A stretch of 64,000 nucleotides of DNA from Avena insularis (Eukaryota; Streptophyta; Magnoliopsida; Poales; Poaceae), in NCBI GenBank assembly GCA_023614405.1, contig CM042685.1, positions 233,657,661 through 233,721,660 of the forward strand, written 5' to 3'. Shown in pieces: positions 11,468-23,614 of the stretch. How positions within the stretch are numbered: the first letter of the stretch is position 1; each line of letters opens with the position of its first letter. The notes below the pieces were generated by a model. It was given only the letters and a program-made list of their open reading frames with translations, searched no databases and was not told the DNA's origin. A program made the position numbers and the translations under genes.

Positions 11468-12110
11468 GCCAACAAATACTCGAACTTTTATTAGATCCCC
11501 GGTATGCTGGGTACAAATGTAACGTACATTGCACTTGAAGTTTGACTATGTGCCTTGTGATAGGCTATATATATTTTTGTTATGCTTTGAGTGCGAATCA
11601 CTCAAGGACAAGTCCGCGAGTTTCATTTTGTCGTGTCACCTTTCCTTGCCTTTAGCCCTTGTCTACCATTTTTCAGCGTTCGACATTAGGATCTCAAAGT
11701 ACGAAGGATTTAGTTAGCGGATATGAAACTTGGATAAATTGGCCGAGATTACTCGACACATAGCATAACACAACCTGCAAAGAGTTAGGCAAAAACTAAA
11801 GCCGACTCGTGTTTCTCCCTTGTACTTATCTGGCGTTCGCGTTTACCCGTCTTAGATCTTTTTCTCTTGCTTGCCATGAAGCCGTGTTTTCGGAAAACAG
11901 CATAGTCGAAGAGTTGATTTCTTCCAAGTAAACGCTACTTGTTTTGAGATAAATTTCGGGTATCACGCCAGCCGTCATAAAAAATTGAAATGGAAAGACT
12001 AAGGGGCAGTCTCCAAGTCAGTTTTTCGAATGATACCATTTTATTATTAGCACATAGCCGACAAACACATCCGACATATGAGAGTTCGAGTCATACATGC
12101 ATTGCTTCCC
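11468..12110. other. Convergent 3' spacer between antisense gene and pol
   Basis: The antisense gene stops at 11467 (+) and the integrase frame stops at 12111 (-). The 640 bp between them contain no frame with recognisable features and presumably hold both 3' untranslated regions. Any read-through would make overlapping sense and antisense RNA. Confidence 0.5.
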
Positions 12111-13550
12111 CTAAGTATAGAAGGGACGAAGCAGTGCCACATTCCATGGCCTTTTGGTTTCATCTCCTGACCTGTCCTTGTTCTTTTGCGCTTCACGAGT
12201 GTCTATGAGATAGTAGGAATCATTGTGCAATGCTTTGCTTACAATGAATGGACCTTCCCATGTAGGTGATAATTTATGCATTCCAGATGTGCGCTGCACC
12301 AGCCTTAGCACCATATCCCCTTCTCGAAAAACACGAGGCTGCACTTTCTGGCTATGGTAGCGTCAGAGATTTTGTTGATATATAGCGGATCTGGATAATG
12401 CCAGTTCCCTTGCTTCTTCGAGTAAGTCTACTCCATCTTCTCGGGCCTCTTTTACCTCGGCTTCCGAGTATTGCCTTATTCTTGGCGAGTCATATTCTAT
12501 GTCGGCAGGCAAAACTGCTTTAGCCCCATATACAAGGAAAAATGGCGTATAACCGGTTGATCGATTCGGAGTCGTTCTTAAGCTCCACAGTACTGAGGGT
12601 AGTTCCTCTATCCAACAACCAGGTGATCTCTGGAGTGGTTCCATTAAGCGGGGTTTTATCCCGGACAGAACTAAGCCATTAGCCCGTTCAACTTGTCCAT
12701 TTGATTCTGGATGGGCGACCGATGCTACGTCGAGTCTTATTCGGTGTTTCCCACAGAAGCGAGCAAAATCTCCTTCGGCAAAGTTTGTGCCATTGTCAAT
12801 GATCACACTGTGCGGGTAACCGTATCCGAGTATTATATCCCTTAGGAATGTGACAACTATTTTACCGTCCAATTTCTTGATTGGCTTCACTTCTATCCAC
12901 TTGGTGAACTTATCGATCATGACCAAGATATGAGTCATGCCTCCCCTTGCTGGTTTGAATGGTCCTACCATATCCAGGCACCACACTGCAAAAGGCCACG
13001 TGATTGGTATAGTCTTCAATTCGATTTGGTAAATGTGACTTGACGCATAGTGTTGACAACCACTGCATTTTCCGACTAACTCTTGCGCTTGTGCCAATGC
13101 GCTCGGCCAGTAGAATCCATGTCGGAATGCCTTGGCTACCAATGCTCTTGATGACGCATGGTGCCCGCACTCTCCCTGATGGATATCCAATAAGATCTCC
13201 TGGCCTTGCTCTGAGCTGATGCAACGCTGCAGTACACTTGTCACACTTCGCTTGTAGAGTTACTTGTTGATTATGGTATATGCTTTTGCCCTTCGTGTTG
13301 TTTGCCTTGCCAATATTTCGTCACTCGGCAAGGTTCCATCCTTCAAATAACTGAATATTGGCTGTGCCCACGTTGGTATTAGTGGTTTCGGGTCTGCTTC
13401 AACATCAGTGTCCATTGGTTCTGCCGATATATGTTTTGCCGACATAACCTGAGGATTCCCCGAGTGTGATTCGGCAACCCCTGAGGTGAACGGATCAGTC
13501 CCCGAGTGACTCGAACCTACCCCTGAGTCGACGTCCATTGGCATCGCCTC
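12111..13550 (-). pseudogene. int: Tat element integrase
   Basis: The minus strand encodes a complete integrase layout broken by stops. The N-terminal HHCC zinc region reads GHHASSRALVAKAFRHGFYW then CSGCQ. The core carries the acidic triad in LDMVGPF, DNGTNF and HPESNGQVERANG. The C-terminal part (12111-12344) has the SH3-like LSPTWEGPF segment of Tat integrases. Two stops split it: a TAA near 13257 after YTIINK and a TGA near 12360 after IYQQNL, both explained by C-to-T changes (CAA and CGA). The segment 13260-13544 is the Ser/Asp-rich linker leading into integrase. It would insert the cDNA into host DNA but cannot be made intact. Confidence 0.88.
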
Positions 13551-13559
13551 GATTCCGAC

Positions 13560-14672
13560 TCACGGGATGATCCTGATTGATTCGGACTCTGGTGACGGCT
13601 TGATCGATGGCTTCCTGAGATGCTCCAATGCTACCCCTGGTGGTATTGCTTGACTAGATGACCCTAGTTTGGATAATACATCTGCTGCCTCATTTTCTGT
13701 TCTAGGAATGTGATGAAATTCACAACCGTCAAAATATCCCGAAATTTGTTGTACGTGGAAGCGATATAATGCCATGTTTGCGTCCAGCGCATCCCAATGT
13801 CCAGACACTTGCTAAATCACCAAATCCGAATCACCAAAACACATGATACTTTTGATACCAATTTCCTTGGCTACTTTAATGCCATGGACAAGTGCTTCAT
13901 ACTCGGCAATATTGTTACAAGCAGCAAAATGAATTTGCAACACATACCTTAGTTTATCCCTCTTTGGAGATGTGAGCACTATCCCGGCGCCCAGACCCAT
14001 TTTCGTCTTGGACCCGTCAAAATGCATTTTCCAGTAATTTGGATCTAGCAGTGGTGGTTCGTACTGCATCTCCATCCATTCTACAAAGAAATCTGCGACG
14101 GCTTGCGATTTTATTACATCCCGCCTATCATATTGTAGAGTGTATGGTGACAGTTCAATGGCCCATTTGGCTACTCGGCCGCAGGCATCTTTGCTGCCCA
14201 ATATATCCGAGATAGGTTCCTCGCATATTACCCGGATTGGGTGTTCTTGAAAATAATGTTTCAGCTTCTTTGCTGCCATATATACCCCATATGTCATCTT
14301 CTGATAATGCGGGTAATTCTGTTTCGAGACAGAGACCACTTCGCTCAAGTAATATACTGGTCTTTAGACTGATTTGCCCCCTTCTTCACGTTCAACCACT
14401 ATTACTGCACTTACAACTCTGTTGGTTGCGGCGACATAGAGCAGCATTGGCTCCTTGGATAGTGGTGACGCTAATATTGGTGATGTTGCCAACATTTTAT
14501 TTAATTCATGGAAAGCGCTATCAGCTCGCTGTGTCCATGTGAATTTGTCTGATTTTTTCATCAGCTGATATAGTGGTAGGGCTTTTTCGCCTAGCCGACT
14601 AACAAACCTGCTCAATGAAGCCAGGCATCCAGTAAACTTTTGGACATCATTGAGGGTTTTTGGCAATTCCAT
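13560..14672 (-). pseudogene. rnh: Tat element RNase H domains (canonical and second archaeal-type)
   Basis: Following RT on the minus strand, 14672-14364 encodes the connection and start of the usual Ty3/gypsy RNase H (KFTGCLASLSRFVSRLGEKA, then FTWTQRADSAFHELNKMLAT). The frame resumes at about 14360-13812 and then carries a second RNase H with the acidic residues in HFDGSKTKMG, NNIAEYEAL, FGDSDL and NEAADVLSKL. A dual RNase H is diagnostic of the Tat lineage. Breaks are a stop near 14364 and a TAG near 13812 between DSDLVI and QVSGHW (CAG to TAG). The enzyme degrades the RNA strand of the RNA/DNA hybrid. Confidence 0.85.
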
Positions 14673-15395
14673 TCTTTCGATGGCCCTGATCTTTGTCGTG
14701 TTAGCTTCAATTCCTCGGCTGGATACAAGGAATCCGAGTAACTTGCCAGCCGGGACACCAAATGTACATTTTCCGGGTTAAGTTTCATCTGGAATCTTCT
14801 CAAGTTTGCGAATGTTTGACGCAAGTCCTCAATTAGAGTATGACTTTGTTTGGTTTTTATTACCACGTCATCGACGTATACTTGAACATTTTTGTCCAAT
14901 TGATCCTGTAAGCATTTTTGCATGCATCTTTGGTATGTTGCGCCTGCATTTCTCAATCCGAATGGCAATGGTGCGATAGCAATAAGCCCCGTACGGGGTG
15001 ATAAAAGCTATCTTTATTTGATCATTTGGATTCAGCGGAATCTGATGAAATCCTGAATATGCATCCACAAATGATAACAACTCACACCCAGCGGTAGAAT
15101 CTATGACTTGATCAATCCGAGGCAGAGGAAATGGATCTTTCGGACACGCTTTATTGAGGCTCGTGTAATCAATACACATGCGCCATACCACTGCCACGTT
15201 CGGGTCATCTTTCTTCTTCTCGACCAGGACTGGATTTGACAACCAGTCCGGGTGCAACAGTTCCATGATGAGTCCGGTAGCTAAAAGTCTCGCAATCTCG
15301 ACCGCTATTACTTTCCTCCTATCTTTGGTGAAGCGGCGGAGGGGTTGCTTCACCGGCCTTGCATCTGGTCTTACATGAAGAGAGTGCTCAGCCAT
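14612..15395 (-). pseudogene. rt: Tat element reverse transcriptase
   Basis: RT motifs are readable in order on the minus strand: RMCIDYTSLNKACPKDPFPL, the catalytic Asp in LLSFVDAYSGFHQI, MPFGLRNAGATYQR, and the catalytic YVDDVVIK. The protein is split by a frameshift at about 14960 between YGAYCYRTIA and MPFGLRNAG, and the frame is lost again near 14740. With one frame change the palm and fingers are otherwise well kept. The two overlapping minus-strand frames at 14612-14968 and 14868-15395 are the two halves of this one gene. Confidence 0.88.
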
Positions 15396-15479
15396 CTCCC
15401 TCGGAACTCCTTGCAGATCTTGAGTGGACCATGCAAAGATGTCCCGATTCTCACGGAGGAAGCTGGTGAGCTCGCTTTC

Positions 15480-16026
15480 CTATTTATCTGTAAGGCTAGC
15501 CCCAATGGTCATTGTGCGCTCTGGGAAAGTTTCATCCACCTGCACCTTCTTGGTTTCCTTGGTAGCTTGAAATGACACATTGCCATGCGGGTTGGTGAGT
15601 GCCGGCATGGACATTTGTGCTGCTTTGGCCAATGCTGCCACTTCTAACATCTGACTTTTCTCTAGTGCTATGACGAGTGACTCGGCCAGTGAAGACCCGG
15701 CTGAAGCACAAGCAATAGATCTCTTGTAATCTCCTTCCACTGTGATCACCCCACATGGGCCTGGCAGCTTCATCTTTAAGTATGCCATATGGGTAGTAGC
15801 CATGAATCTTGCCATAGCCGGCCTGCCGAGTAAGGCGTGATATGAGCTGACCAGATCTACCACCTTGAACTCTATAGCTTCAGTGCGACAATTTTCCCTG
15901 TTGCCGAATAAGACGTCGACCCAGATCTTGCCAATTGGCTCACAGGACAATCCCGGCACAATCCCGTGGAAAGTGGTCTTAGTCGGCTCCAGCATGTTCA
16001 TGGTAATGCCTAACTTGAGCATTGTA
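15480..16026 (-). pseudogene. pr: Tat element aspartic protease, downstream part
   Basis: The minus-strand frame from 16026 begins just after the protease active site and carries the conserved downstream part of Tat proteases: PGLSCEPIGKIWVDVLFG, YHALLGRPAMARFMATTH and LKLPGP-like MKLPGPCGVITVEGDYKRS. The active-site half (DGGSKINIMY) lies at about 23620-23660 on the far side of the LINE. The reading frame is the same on both sides if the LINE and one copy of the duplication are removed. The frame stops at 15480, before RT. Confidence 0.82.
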
Positions 16027-16043
16027 TCCTTATACATGATGTT
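16027..16043. repeat. LINE target site duplication, left copy
   Basis: tccttatacatgatgtt (17 bp) here is repeated exactly at 23598-23614. A long duplication of this kind is typical of LINE target-primed integration. Confidence 0.93.
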
Positions 16044-16165
16044 TTTTTGAGGGTAAAACAATAGGGCAAAAAACCCCACTACAATTTTTATATATTATAG
16101 AGAGTTACAAAAGAGTATTTACAAACTCAATCCACCTCAAAGAAGAGGGATAACATTCTAAGCAG

Positions 16166-19100
16166 CTATCTCCTGTCTAAATTAATTTCAATCCAATCTT
16201 TGAGGCCCTGATAATACTTCTTCTTAATTCTATACAGGACCCATCTTAATTCCTGGGCTACAATAGCTTTCCAATCCTCAAGCGAAGCATGCTGGTTATT
16301 GAAGATTTCATTATTTCTGCAAATCCAAAGGCCCCAAGCTCCAAGTATAAGAATTTCCATTGCAAAAGGGACATTAAGATCTTTTTTAATACTGGCTAAA
16401 GCTTCAAAAAGATTTTGATCAGCCACCTGGACATGCGAAATTTCGGCCCAGCAAGCTCTTGCAAAAGGGCAGTCCCAAAATAAATGTAGGATGGTTTCTT
16501 CACTGATGCAGCCATGGAACACACATTCATAAGATGCCAGAGAAAAACATTTCCTTTTCAGAAGATTTCTTGTGTTGAGCCTATCAAGTAGTAAGAGCCA
16601 TAAGAAGAATTTGTGCTTTTGCTGACAGGAAGATTTCCACAACCAAGAGAAATGTGGCTGTACAGGTTGGCAACCAGATAAGGAACAATAAGCCTTTTTG
16701 ACCGAAAAATTACTGCCCCAAATGTAACTCCAGTTATCAGTTTCCCCCTGCCTGCCAGTATTAAGAATTTGCTCAAGACTTTGATATTCCTGGTAAGCTT
16801 GCTGTGACAGAGGGAGGTAAAAAAGATCCTGAGTATTTTCATTATGCAGGAACTCACTGGCAGAGATGTGAGGGTTTTTTGCATAGGAGAGGAGATGAGG
16901 AAGCTTATGTTGAAGACAACTATCATTCCACATATCAGACCAAAGAAGTGTGGATTTTCCATCTCCAACCAAGCACTTTGCAAGTCCTTTAAAAATGTCA
17001 ATAAATTTCAGATGAGCTTTCCACCAAAAGGATCCCTCAAGACTTCTTCCAGGGAGCTTACCATTACAGTAATAAGTGTTCCATATAAGGTGAACCCAAG
17101 GGATATCCTTGTGATTATAAAATTTATCCAAATTCTTCAAAAGAAGTGTAGAGTTTTGTATATTAAGATCTAGAACTCCCAATCCCCCTGGTTCTTGGGT
17201 CTACAAACTTTCTTCCATGCTACAAGAGCATTACCTCTAGCTTGAACATCAGAAGTTTTCTTTCTCCACAGACATTGCCTCATATATTTAATCAACTGTT
17301 CCTTGATAGTGACAGGAAGATCAAAACAACTCATGTAATATATGGGAAGGGAAGACAAAACAGATTTAACTAGCTGCAGTTTCCCCCCATAATTAAGAAA
17401 GTCAGCTATCCCACACAACCTTCTCTCAACTCTCTGAACAATAGGCAGGAAATGTTCCACAGCAGGTTTATTCAAACTCAGAGGCAAACAAGGATAGGTG
17501 AAAGGCAAAGTGCCAGTGAGGCAAGAAAGAGTATTAGCAAAGTGTCCAAGCCTCTCAGGGTCCATGTTAATTGGCATCATACTGGATTTAGAATAATTAA
17601 CTTTGAGTCCAGTGGAGAGAGCAAAAGTATGAAGAATGGCCTTAAGGCACAAAAGTTGCTCAGAATCAGCTTTAAGGATTAATAAAGTGTCATCTGCATA
17701 CTGAACCACAGGGAAATCAGGACAGAACACATCTTCAGTGGGCAGAGAAAGAAGACCAAGGTTCATTGCCTTATTGAGGATACTTTGAAGGAGATCAGCA
17801 GCCAAAACAAACAGTAAAGGAGATAAAGGATCCCCCTGTCTAACACCCCTTCTGTAGTAAATTTTTTTCCCAGGCACTCCATTTAAAAGCACAGAGGAAG
17901 AAGCTGAACCAAAGATCAACTGAATCCAAGAAATCCATTTATCTCCAAAACCTTTGGCTTTAAGGATATTGATGATTGCAGAGTGCTCAATTATGTCAAA
18001 AGCCTTTTCAAAATCAAGCTTAAGAATTAAAATTTCCTCCTTTGACTTGTGACATGGATCAAGGAATTCAAATGCCCAACCTAAACAGTCTTGGATAGAT
18101 CTTTGTTTGAGGAAACCATATTGATTCTTGTGAACAAGTTTAAGGATGACTTTCTGCAGTCTATTAGCCAGAATTTTGGTGATAATCTTAAAGACACTAT
18201 TTAGCAAAGAAATAGGCCTAAAATCAGCAGGAGTCAAAGGAGCTGCAATTTTTGGAATGAGGGTGATAAAAGAGCCATTAATGCTTTCCAAGGAAGTTTG
18301 CCCCTCATAGAAATCCACAAGGAGATGTTTCACATCATCCTTAATAATAGGCCAACAATGCTTCATGAATTCATTATTAAAACCATCAGGGCCAGGGGAT
18401 TTATCATTTGGCAGATCTTTAATGACCTCATCAATCTCCTCATCAGAGAAAGGTTTTTCCAAAGCATCCCTTTCTTCTTGTCTTAAGCATTCCCCAGCCA
18501 AGTCATTAAGATTGAAGTGCATTTCAGGCTTATCAGAAGTACCCATTCTATTTTTAAAGGAGTTCCAAAGGAGATTTGCTTTGCCATCATGATCATAAAC
18601 CTCAAGATCAGAAGCATCCTTGAGCATGGAAATGTAGTTATGCCTAAAGCTTATGGTAGCTCTAGAGTGAAAGAACTTTGTGTTTTCATCCCCCAGCTTA
18701 ACCCATTTAATTTTCCCCCTCTGTTTCCAATAAGTATTCTGATCCTGTAATAGAGAAATAATAAGATTTTTCAGGAGATCCCTGAGATTCCATTCTTGGA
18801 CAGTAAGAGTTCTCATTTCCTCCATGATATCCAGAAAGTCAATGGTGGCATTAACATTACAGATTTGTGATTTCAGGCAGGCCAGCTTTTTGGCCCAGAT
18901 CTTCAGCCCCCTTCTCACATTTTTGAATTTAGCATTGATTTTTTTTGCAGAATCCAGAAAACCCACAGGAATATTCCAGGAATTTTGAACAATAGCTTTA
19001 AATTCCTTATGATGCATCCAATGATTTTCAAATCTGAACACCTGAGCCTTGGGAATCATTGTGCCAATGGAAATGACACAAGGAAGATGGTCAGAGGTAG

Positions 19101-19776
19101 GCTTTGCAAGAGGAGCAACAAAAGTTGAGGGAAAACTCGAGTCGAGGCGAAGTAAAAACCAGTCCAACCTTTCCAAAAGGGGATCTTTCTACATGTTACT
19201 CCAAGTGAACTTTCTACCTTTAAGTGGTAACTCAATGAGACCCAAATTATTAATGGCTTCATTAAAGAGAAGCATACCATTCACATCTCCACCCAATTTG
19301 TTTCTATCAGAAGGCTGTCTGCAGAAGTTGAAATCCCCCACAATGAGCCAGTCCAAATCATCAGGCATATCAATGCTTCCAAACCAGTCCAAAAATTTAG
19401 CCTTTTTTTCAGGTAAACATGGCCCATAAATGTTGGTAAGGATCCAGGATTCATTGGACAAGAGAGATGTCAAGGTGATGGAGATAGAAAACTCATTGAG
19501 GAAGGAAAGATGTCCAGAGAACAGGGAACTATTCCAAATGGTGATCAATCCTCCAGATGCGCCTCTGGAGGGAAGAAATTCAAAATTGGTAAATTTGGGG
19601 GGGGAGGCGGAATTTTTTGATGTAAGATCTATCAAAATCCTCTCGCTTAGTTTCTTGAAGACAAATAATGTCACAACCAGACTCCTCAATTTTATTTTTG
19701 AGAGCAATCCATTTTTTTCAGAATTGATTCCCCTGATATTCCAATTCAAGATCTTCCAAATTCTTTTGTTATTCAT
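16166..19776 (-). pseudogene. LINE ORF2: endonuclease plus reverse transcriptase
   Basis: The N-terminal AP-endonuclease region is at 19776-19189, with ILNWNIRGINSE, GGLITIWNSS, NIYGP and IVGDFNF. The RT at 19176-17170 has [67 protein letters not shown] and the catalytic [11 protein letters not shown]. The C-terminal zf-RVT region is at 17182-16166, with FLWLLLLDRLNTRNLL and CFHGC/CPFARACW-type cysteines. Breaks: a stop near 19186 after FTWSNM, one missing base in a G run near 17178, and two compensating homopolymer shifts (about 19718 and 19605) that put the QETKRE endonuclease motif out of frame. About 1,200 codons, usual for plant L1 ORF2. Confidence 0.92.
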
Positions 19777-19995
19777 TAGGAAACTAGAGGCAAGTATAGA
19801 TATGGGGTGATATAAATAATGTAATCACCCAGGAGAAGAAACAGCAATCACATAGGCAAAAGGCAATCCATATCAAGGCACCACAGACATATTCCACAAC
19901 AAGTACCAAACACATGACAAGATCACAAGAACAGATCACATGACAGGGAGTCAACAAGACTCCAGCAAAAGACTTAGTTTGATACATTTAAACAC
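19777..19995 (-). other. Spacer between LINE ORF1 and ORF2
   Basis: A 219 bp gap separates the end of ORF1 (stop at 19996) from ORF2. It holds only a shadow frame. This is the expected inter-ORF spacer of plant L1 elements. Confidence 0.5.
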
Positions 19996-22214
19996 TTAAG
20001 AGGAGGGCTTCTTCTTGTCTTGCTGTCCACAGGTACCAGCAGCCCCAGGTTTCTTCTTGCCACCAATGCCCAAGCTAGAGGAGGCAACTCCTTTAATGCT
20101 GCCTTTTGGAGGAGCCTTAGCTGCCACTTCATTGGCCTTCCCTTTCTTGAGCAACCTCTTCTCCAGGTCCCCATCCTTTACCTTGCAGAATGAGGCAGCA
20201 AGATTTTTAACCACTTTAGAATTCAGACAAGGAGGAACAACATTACAAACCAGATAATCAGCAAATAGACAATTTATGTGACTTTTAAAGGCCCCATTCA
20301 GCTCAACAATTCTAGGGCTTCTTCTCACCTCAGTGTCAACAAGAGGTTCCTTGCCCTTTCTCTTTCTGGCAGGGGTAGAGGGAGAGCATGAAGATTTATT
20401 GGTTTCAATACCCAGACAAGAAGGAGCCATCTGGGAAAAGCTCTCATTAGGGATGATGAAAGAAATGGAACTTTCCTCAGCAATAGGTTCTTTAATAATT
20501 TCCCATAAAGGAGAAGTAAGAAAGCCCTTGACCCAATTAAACTTCTCAGGGGTAGCAAGCATGAGAGTAATAAAGTTAAACCAACTTACAGGGATATCAC
20601 ATTTAAGAGAGCCCATTGAAGAAGTGTCCTTCTGAATATGGGGAGCAAAATAATTCTCCCAGATCTCCAAGCCTTGTTGGGAAAATCCCTGCTTAGCAGC
20701 GTGCACATCAGGAATGGAGATAAAAGTTCTCACCATCCCAACCTGAAGATGAGCCTCATTTGGAGAAAGAAGGTGCTGATCCTCCAACATCCAATCATCA
20801 TTATCAGGAGCCACAGTACTTGAGTCCATAGGGCTTCCCACCCCTCCTCAGCATCAGAGTTGGCCTCATCATCATCAGCCAAATAGTTCTGAAAAATGTT
20901 TTGCAGGCCTTCACCAATGCCAACCCCTTGTGTTTCAACAGCCACACCCTGCTCCTCCACAGCCTCAGGTTCATTGACAGACTCATCATCATCAGACTCC
21001 CAGTCTTGGACAATGATATCACCTGTAACTCCACTGTTAACATCTTGAGGTGGAAGATGCTGATTGTCAACAGGCGTATCTTCTCCAGGAGCAATGACAG
21101 GGCCTTGAACTGGAGCAGCAGCAGCTTCCCAGGGAGCCCAACCTTCATCATTACCACCATCAGGGCAGGATCCTGCACAGGGGCCAACCATTGTCCCCAA
21201 CCACCCCCAGGAGCAGGCGGGGGAGGGGGAGGAGGTGGAATTTGGGGCCCAAAGACGGGGCCATGAACAGGAATAGGATGAGGGTCCTCATTGTCATCTG
21301 GAAGTGGGTCCTCATCAGGTGGGCCCCCCAAGCAAGTTACTTTGAAGAACTTCAACAAAAAAAGTCCATGATTCAGTCTCCACCAAGTCACCAATGGTAA
21401 ACCTCACACTCTTGGGGATGTCGACCAGGTCAGTAACACGGATCTTAGCAATAATCCTACCCTTTTGGTCAGGGTCTCTCTCCCACAAAACAACCTTCCC
21501 AATATCCGCAAAGACAGCATTCAGATCCTCCGTATGCCAGTGGTCAAGGGGAGGCCCAACTAGCATCACCCAGCACTCATTATTAAACTAAGCCCTCCTC
21601 CAGTTATCTCCCTCATTGTGCTTAACAAAAGATACATGCACATCTTGAAATGGAATCGGGCTAGCCGCAATGAGCCTATCTCGATCACTGACATGATAAA
21701 ACTGCACATAGGCAGACCCAAAGGGACAAGCCTGGACATCTCTAAAGTGGACTCTAACCTCATTATTGAGGAAATCAACCAGGACGTCACGAATATTCAA
21801 GAACGGAACTGGACCAGGGGGGAGGGGATTAATGGTAGCAATGGCATACTGTTCATGCGACCTTGACCTCCGAGGCACCACCACCCTTTTGACATGATTC
21901 CGCCCAGCCACCTGCATAATCTGGAAGCCATTCGGCAGGAAAGGCGTAGGATCAATCGGGGTGTTCGCCATTACGACACTCTTCGCCGGCGACGAGCAAG
22001 AGGGGAATGGGGTTTCAGTGGGCAGGGGAGTTGAGGAGATAGGGGAAATGGCAGTTGTTTTTTGCAAAGAAGTGGTGAACTCGTGAAAACTGCTGTGAAT
22101 AATGGGCCGGGATTGTGTAACTGCCTGGGCTTTGAACCACCCCTCGTAAGAATTGTCAGGCCAAATACATTTTGGGAAAGAGGGGAATTTCAGAAAAGGA
22201 AGGAGACCAGGCAA
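19996..22214 (-). pseudogene. LINE ORF1, main part
   Basis: The minus strand encodes the nucleic-acid-binding ORF1 protein in several pieces. The part at 22214-21588 continues after one stop into 21569-21315 with WVMLVGPPLDHWHTEDL, an RRM/DUF4283-like fold common in plant LINE ORF1. A proline run and an acidic, low-complexity linker follow (21300-20850). The C-terminal piece 20841-19996 has ISFIIPNESF, VRRSPRIVELNGAF and a Lys-rich tail ending in KKKPSS. Several frameshifts lie between 21300 and 20841. ORF1 proteins of this class coat the LINE RNA. Domain naming is from family knowledge and not computed. Confidence 0.7.
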
Positions 22215-22389
22215 TTTAAATGCCGCGCGATTGGCGCCTCCCGCAGACCCGACCGGCGTTACAATCGACTTAATACCACCATCGTGAGCACTTTGAGCAT
22301 AAGATCATCTTGAAGTCCTGATTTGAAATCACCATTAATGTGTTCTTGGAACCACAGTGAAGAAACATGGGAGGCGCAGGAAATTTGAG

Positions 22390-23529
22390 TCATTGGAAAA
22401 CCGAACCACCTTTACTGGAAGGCCTCAAAGAAGGAGATTTTTTTGCACTTTCTTTTTTGTACGTGACAACTTTCCATTCTCCAACAGACTCTTTATAGAA
22501 TTCCCTTTCTTCATGAATCCAGTTTGGCCCCCCATTACCCCAAAGGTTGACATGAATCACAAAATAAGTACAATAAAACTTTGAAATATTGTATATTTCA
22601 AAACCCACTGCCCTTGAAGCAACCGAGAAACAAAAAGATCTATCTTGCAGAAGCTTCACCTAGGATTTAGAAGCATTACCACCAAAACAGGCCTGGAGTG
22701 CAAGACTAACATTATGAAAATCCAACTTAAAATTTGCTCTTCCAAAAGAACAAACCAGATAAAAAGGTCTTTTCCTGAAATCACCAATGAAATTAACTTG
22801 ATGCCTGAATTTATCAAAAATCCTCTTCTCAAAATCTCGCCCTAATGAAAAATCCAGGGCTGGCCGACACGAAGCAACATCTTTGGGAGAACACACCGAG
22901 GGGAGGTTCTCAGTGAAATCCAGAGATCTAGGCACCATCTTCTCAACATTGGTGGAAAACTTCTTAACCAAAGGGCTAGGCAAAATCTGAGTACCGACAA
23001 CAACCCTCTTCACCTGGAGATCAATAGAGATGCCTGAGGCCACCACCTCACCATGAATCAAGTATCTAGCATCAATCACAACCTCATTGTGGGGTAGGAG
23101 AACTAGCCTTTTATAACTAGGAAAAAGCATCAGAAATCCTTTAGAAGGCTCAAGATCATCAGTCGGCAAAGAGGAGCAAAGGGCATGCCATTTAAGACCA
23201 GTGTCTTCATCTGATCCAGCGATGGTAGGAGATCTACCAAGAAATCCAGATGAGGGATCCAAAGAATCATTAACACGAGAGAGATGAGAGGGGAACCTCA
23301 AAACATATCCAATTGAGATCTTCTCCCCATTTTCCAAACATCGACCCTCAAGGGGAGAGCCTTTGGCATTGAGAAGAACCAGCCAAGAATCAGCCGAGAC
23401 AACGAGAGAGCCTTCAAGAAACTTACCACCCGTGGTCACACCAGAGTAGGTGATCTTCCAACAACCTCTAGAGGAATCCATGCAGAGCCTATGCCGGCGA
23501 GACGCCGGCGAACTCCGGAGGCCGACCAA
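22390..23529 (-). pseudogene. LINE 5' ORF (N-terminal part of ORF1 or separate ORF0-like frame)
   Basis: An ORF of 289 codons starts at 23529, about 70 bases after the LINE 5' end, and after one TAG at 22660-22662 continues in the same frame to 22390. It contains WLVLLNAKGSPLEGRCL and YVLRFPSHLSRV and many Phe/Leu/Arg residues but no motif I can name. Frames of this style sit upstream of ORF1 in Triticeae LINEs. The TAG fits a CAG to TAG change. About 175 bp separate its end from the next ORF1 piece. Confidence 0.5.
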
Positions 23530-23597
23530 CGGTCACCTCAGAGGAGCCTCATGCCTCGGAAATCGTGCGGGCGGACAGTAGAAAGCAGCAGAAGCAT

Positions 23598-23614
23598 TCC
23601 TTATACATGATGTT
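23598..23614. repeat. LINE target site duplication, right copy
   Basis: Exact copy of the 17 bases at 16027-16043, here adjoining the 5' end of the LINE and followed by gattttactg of the interrupted protease gene. Confidence 0.93.

Larger units (their letters stand above)
16044..23597 (-). mobile_element. LINE (L1-type) non-LTR retrotransposon, 7.55 kb, apparently full length
   Basis: The element has 17 bp direct duplications at both ends, no LTRs, two ORF regions on the minus strand, and a short A-rich 3' end (ctcaaaaaaac on the minus strand at 16051-16041). ORF1 lies at 19996-23529 and ORF2 with endonuclease, RT and zf-RVT domains at 16166-19776. It sits inside the protease of the Tat element, so it is younger than that element. 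ORF2 has only a few breaks, which also suggests modest age. Confidence 0.93.
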
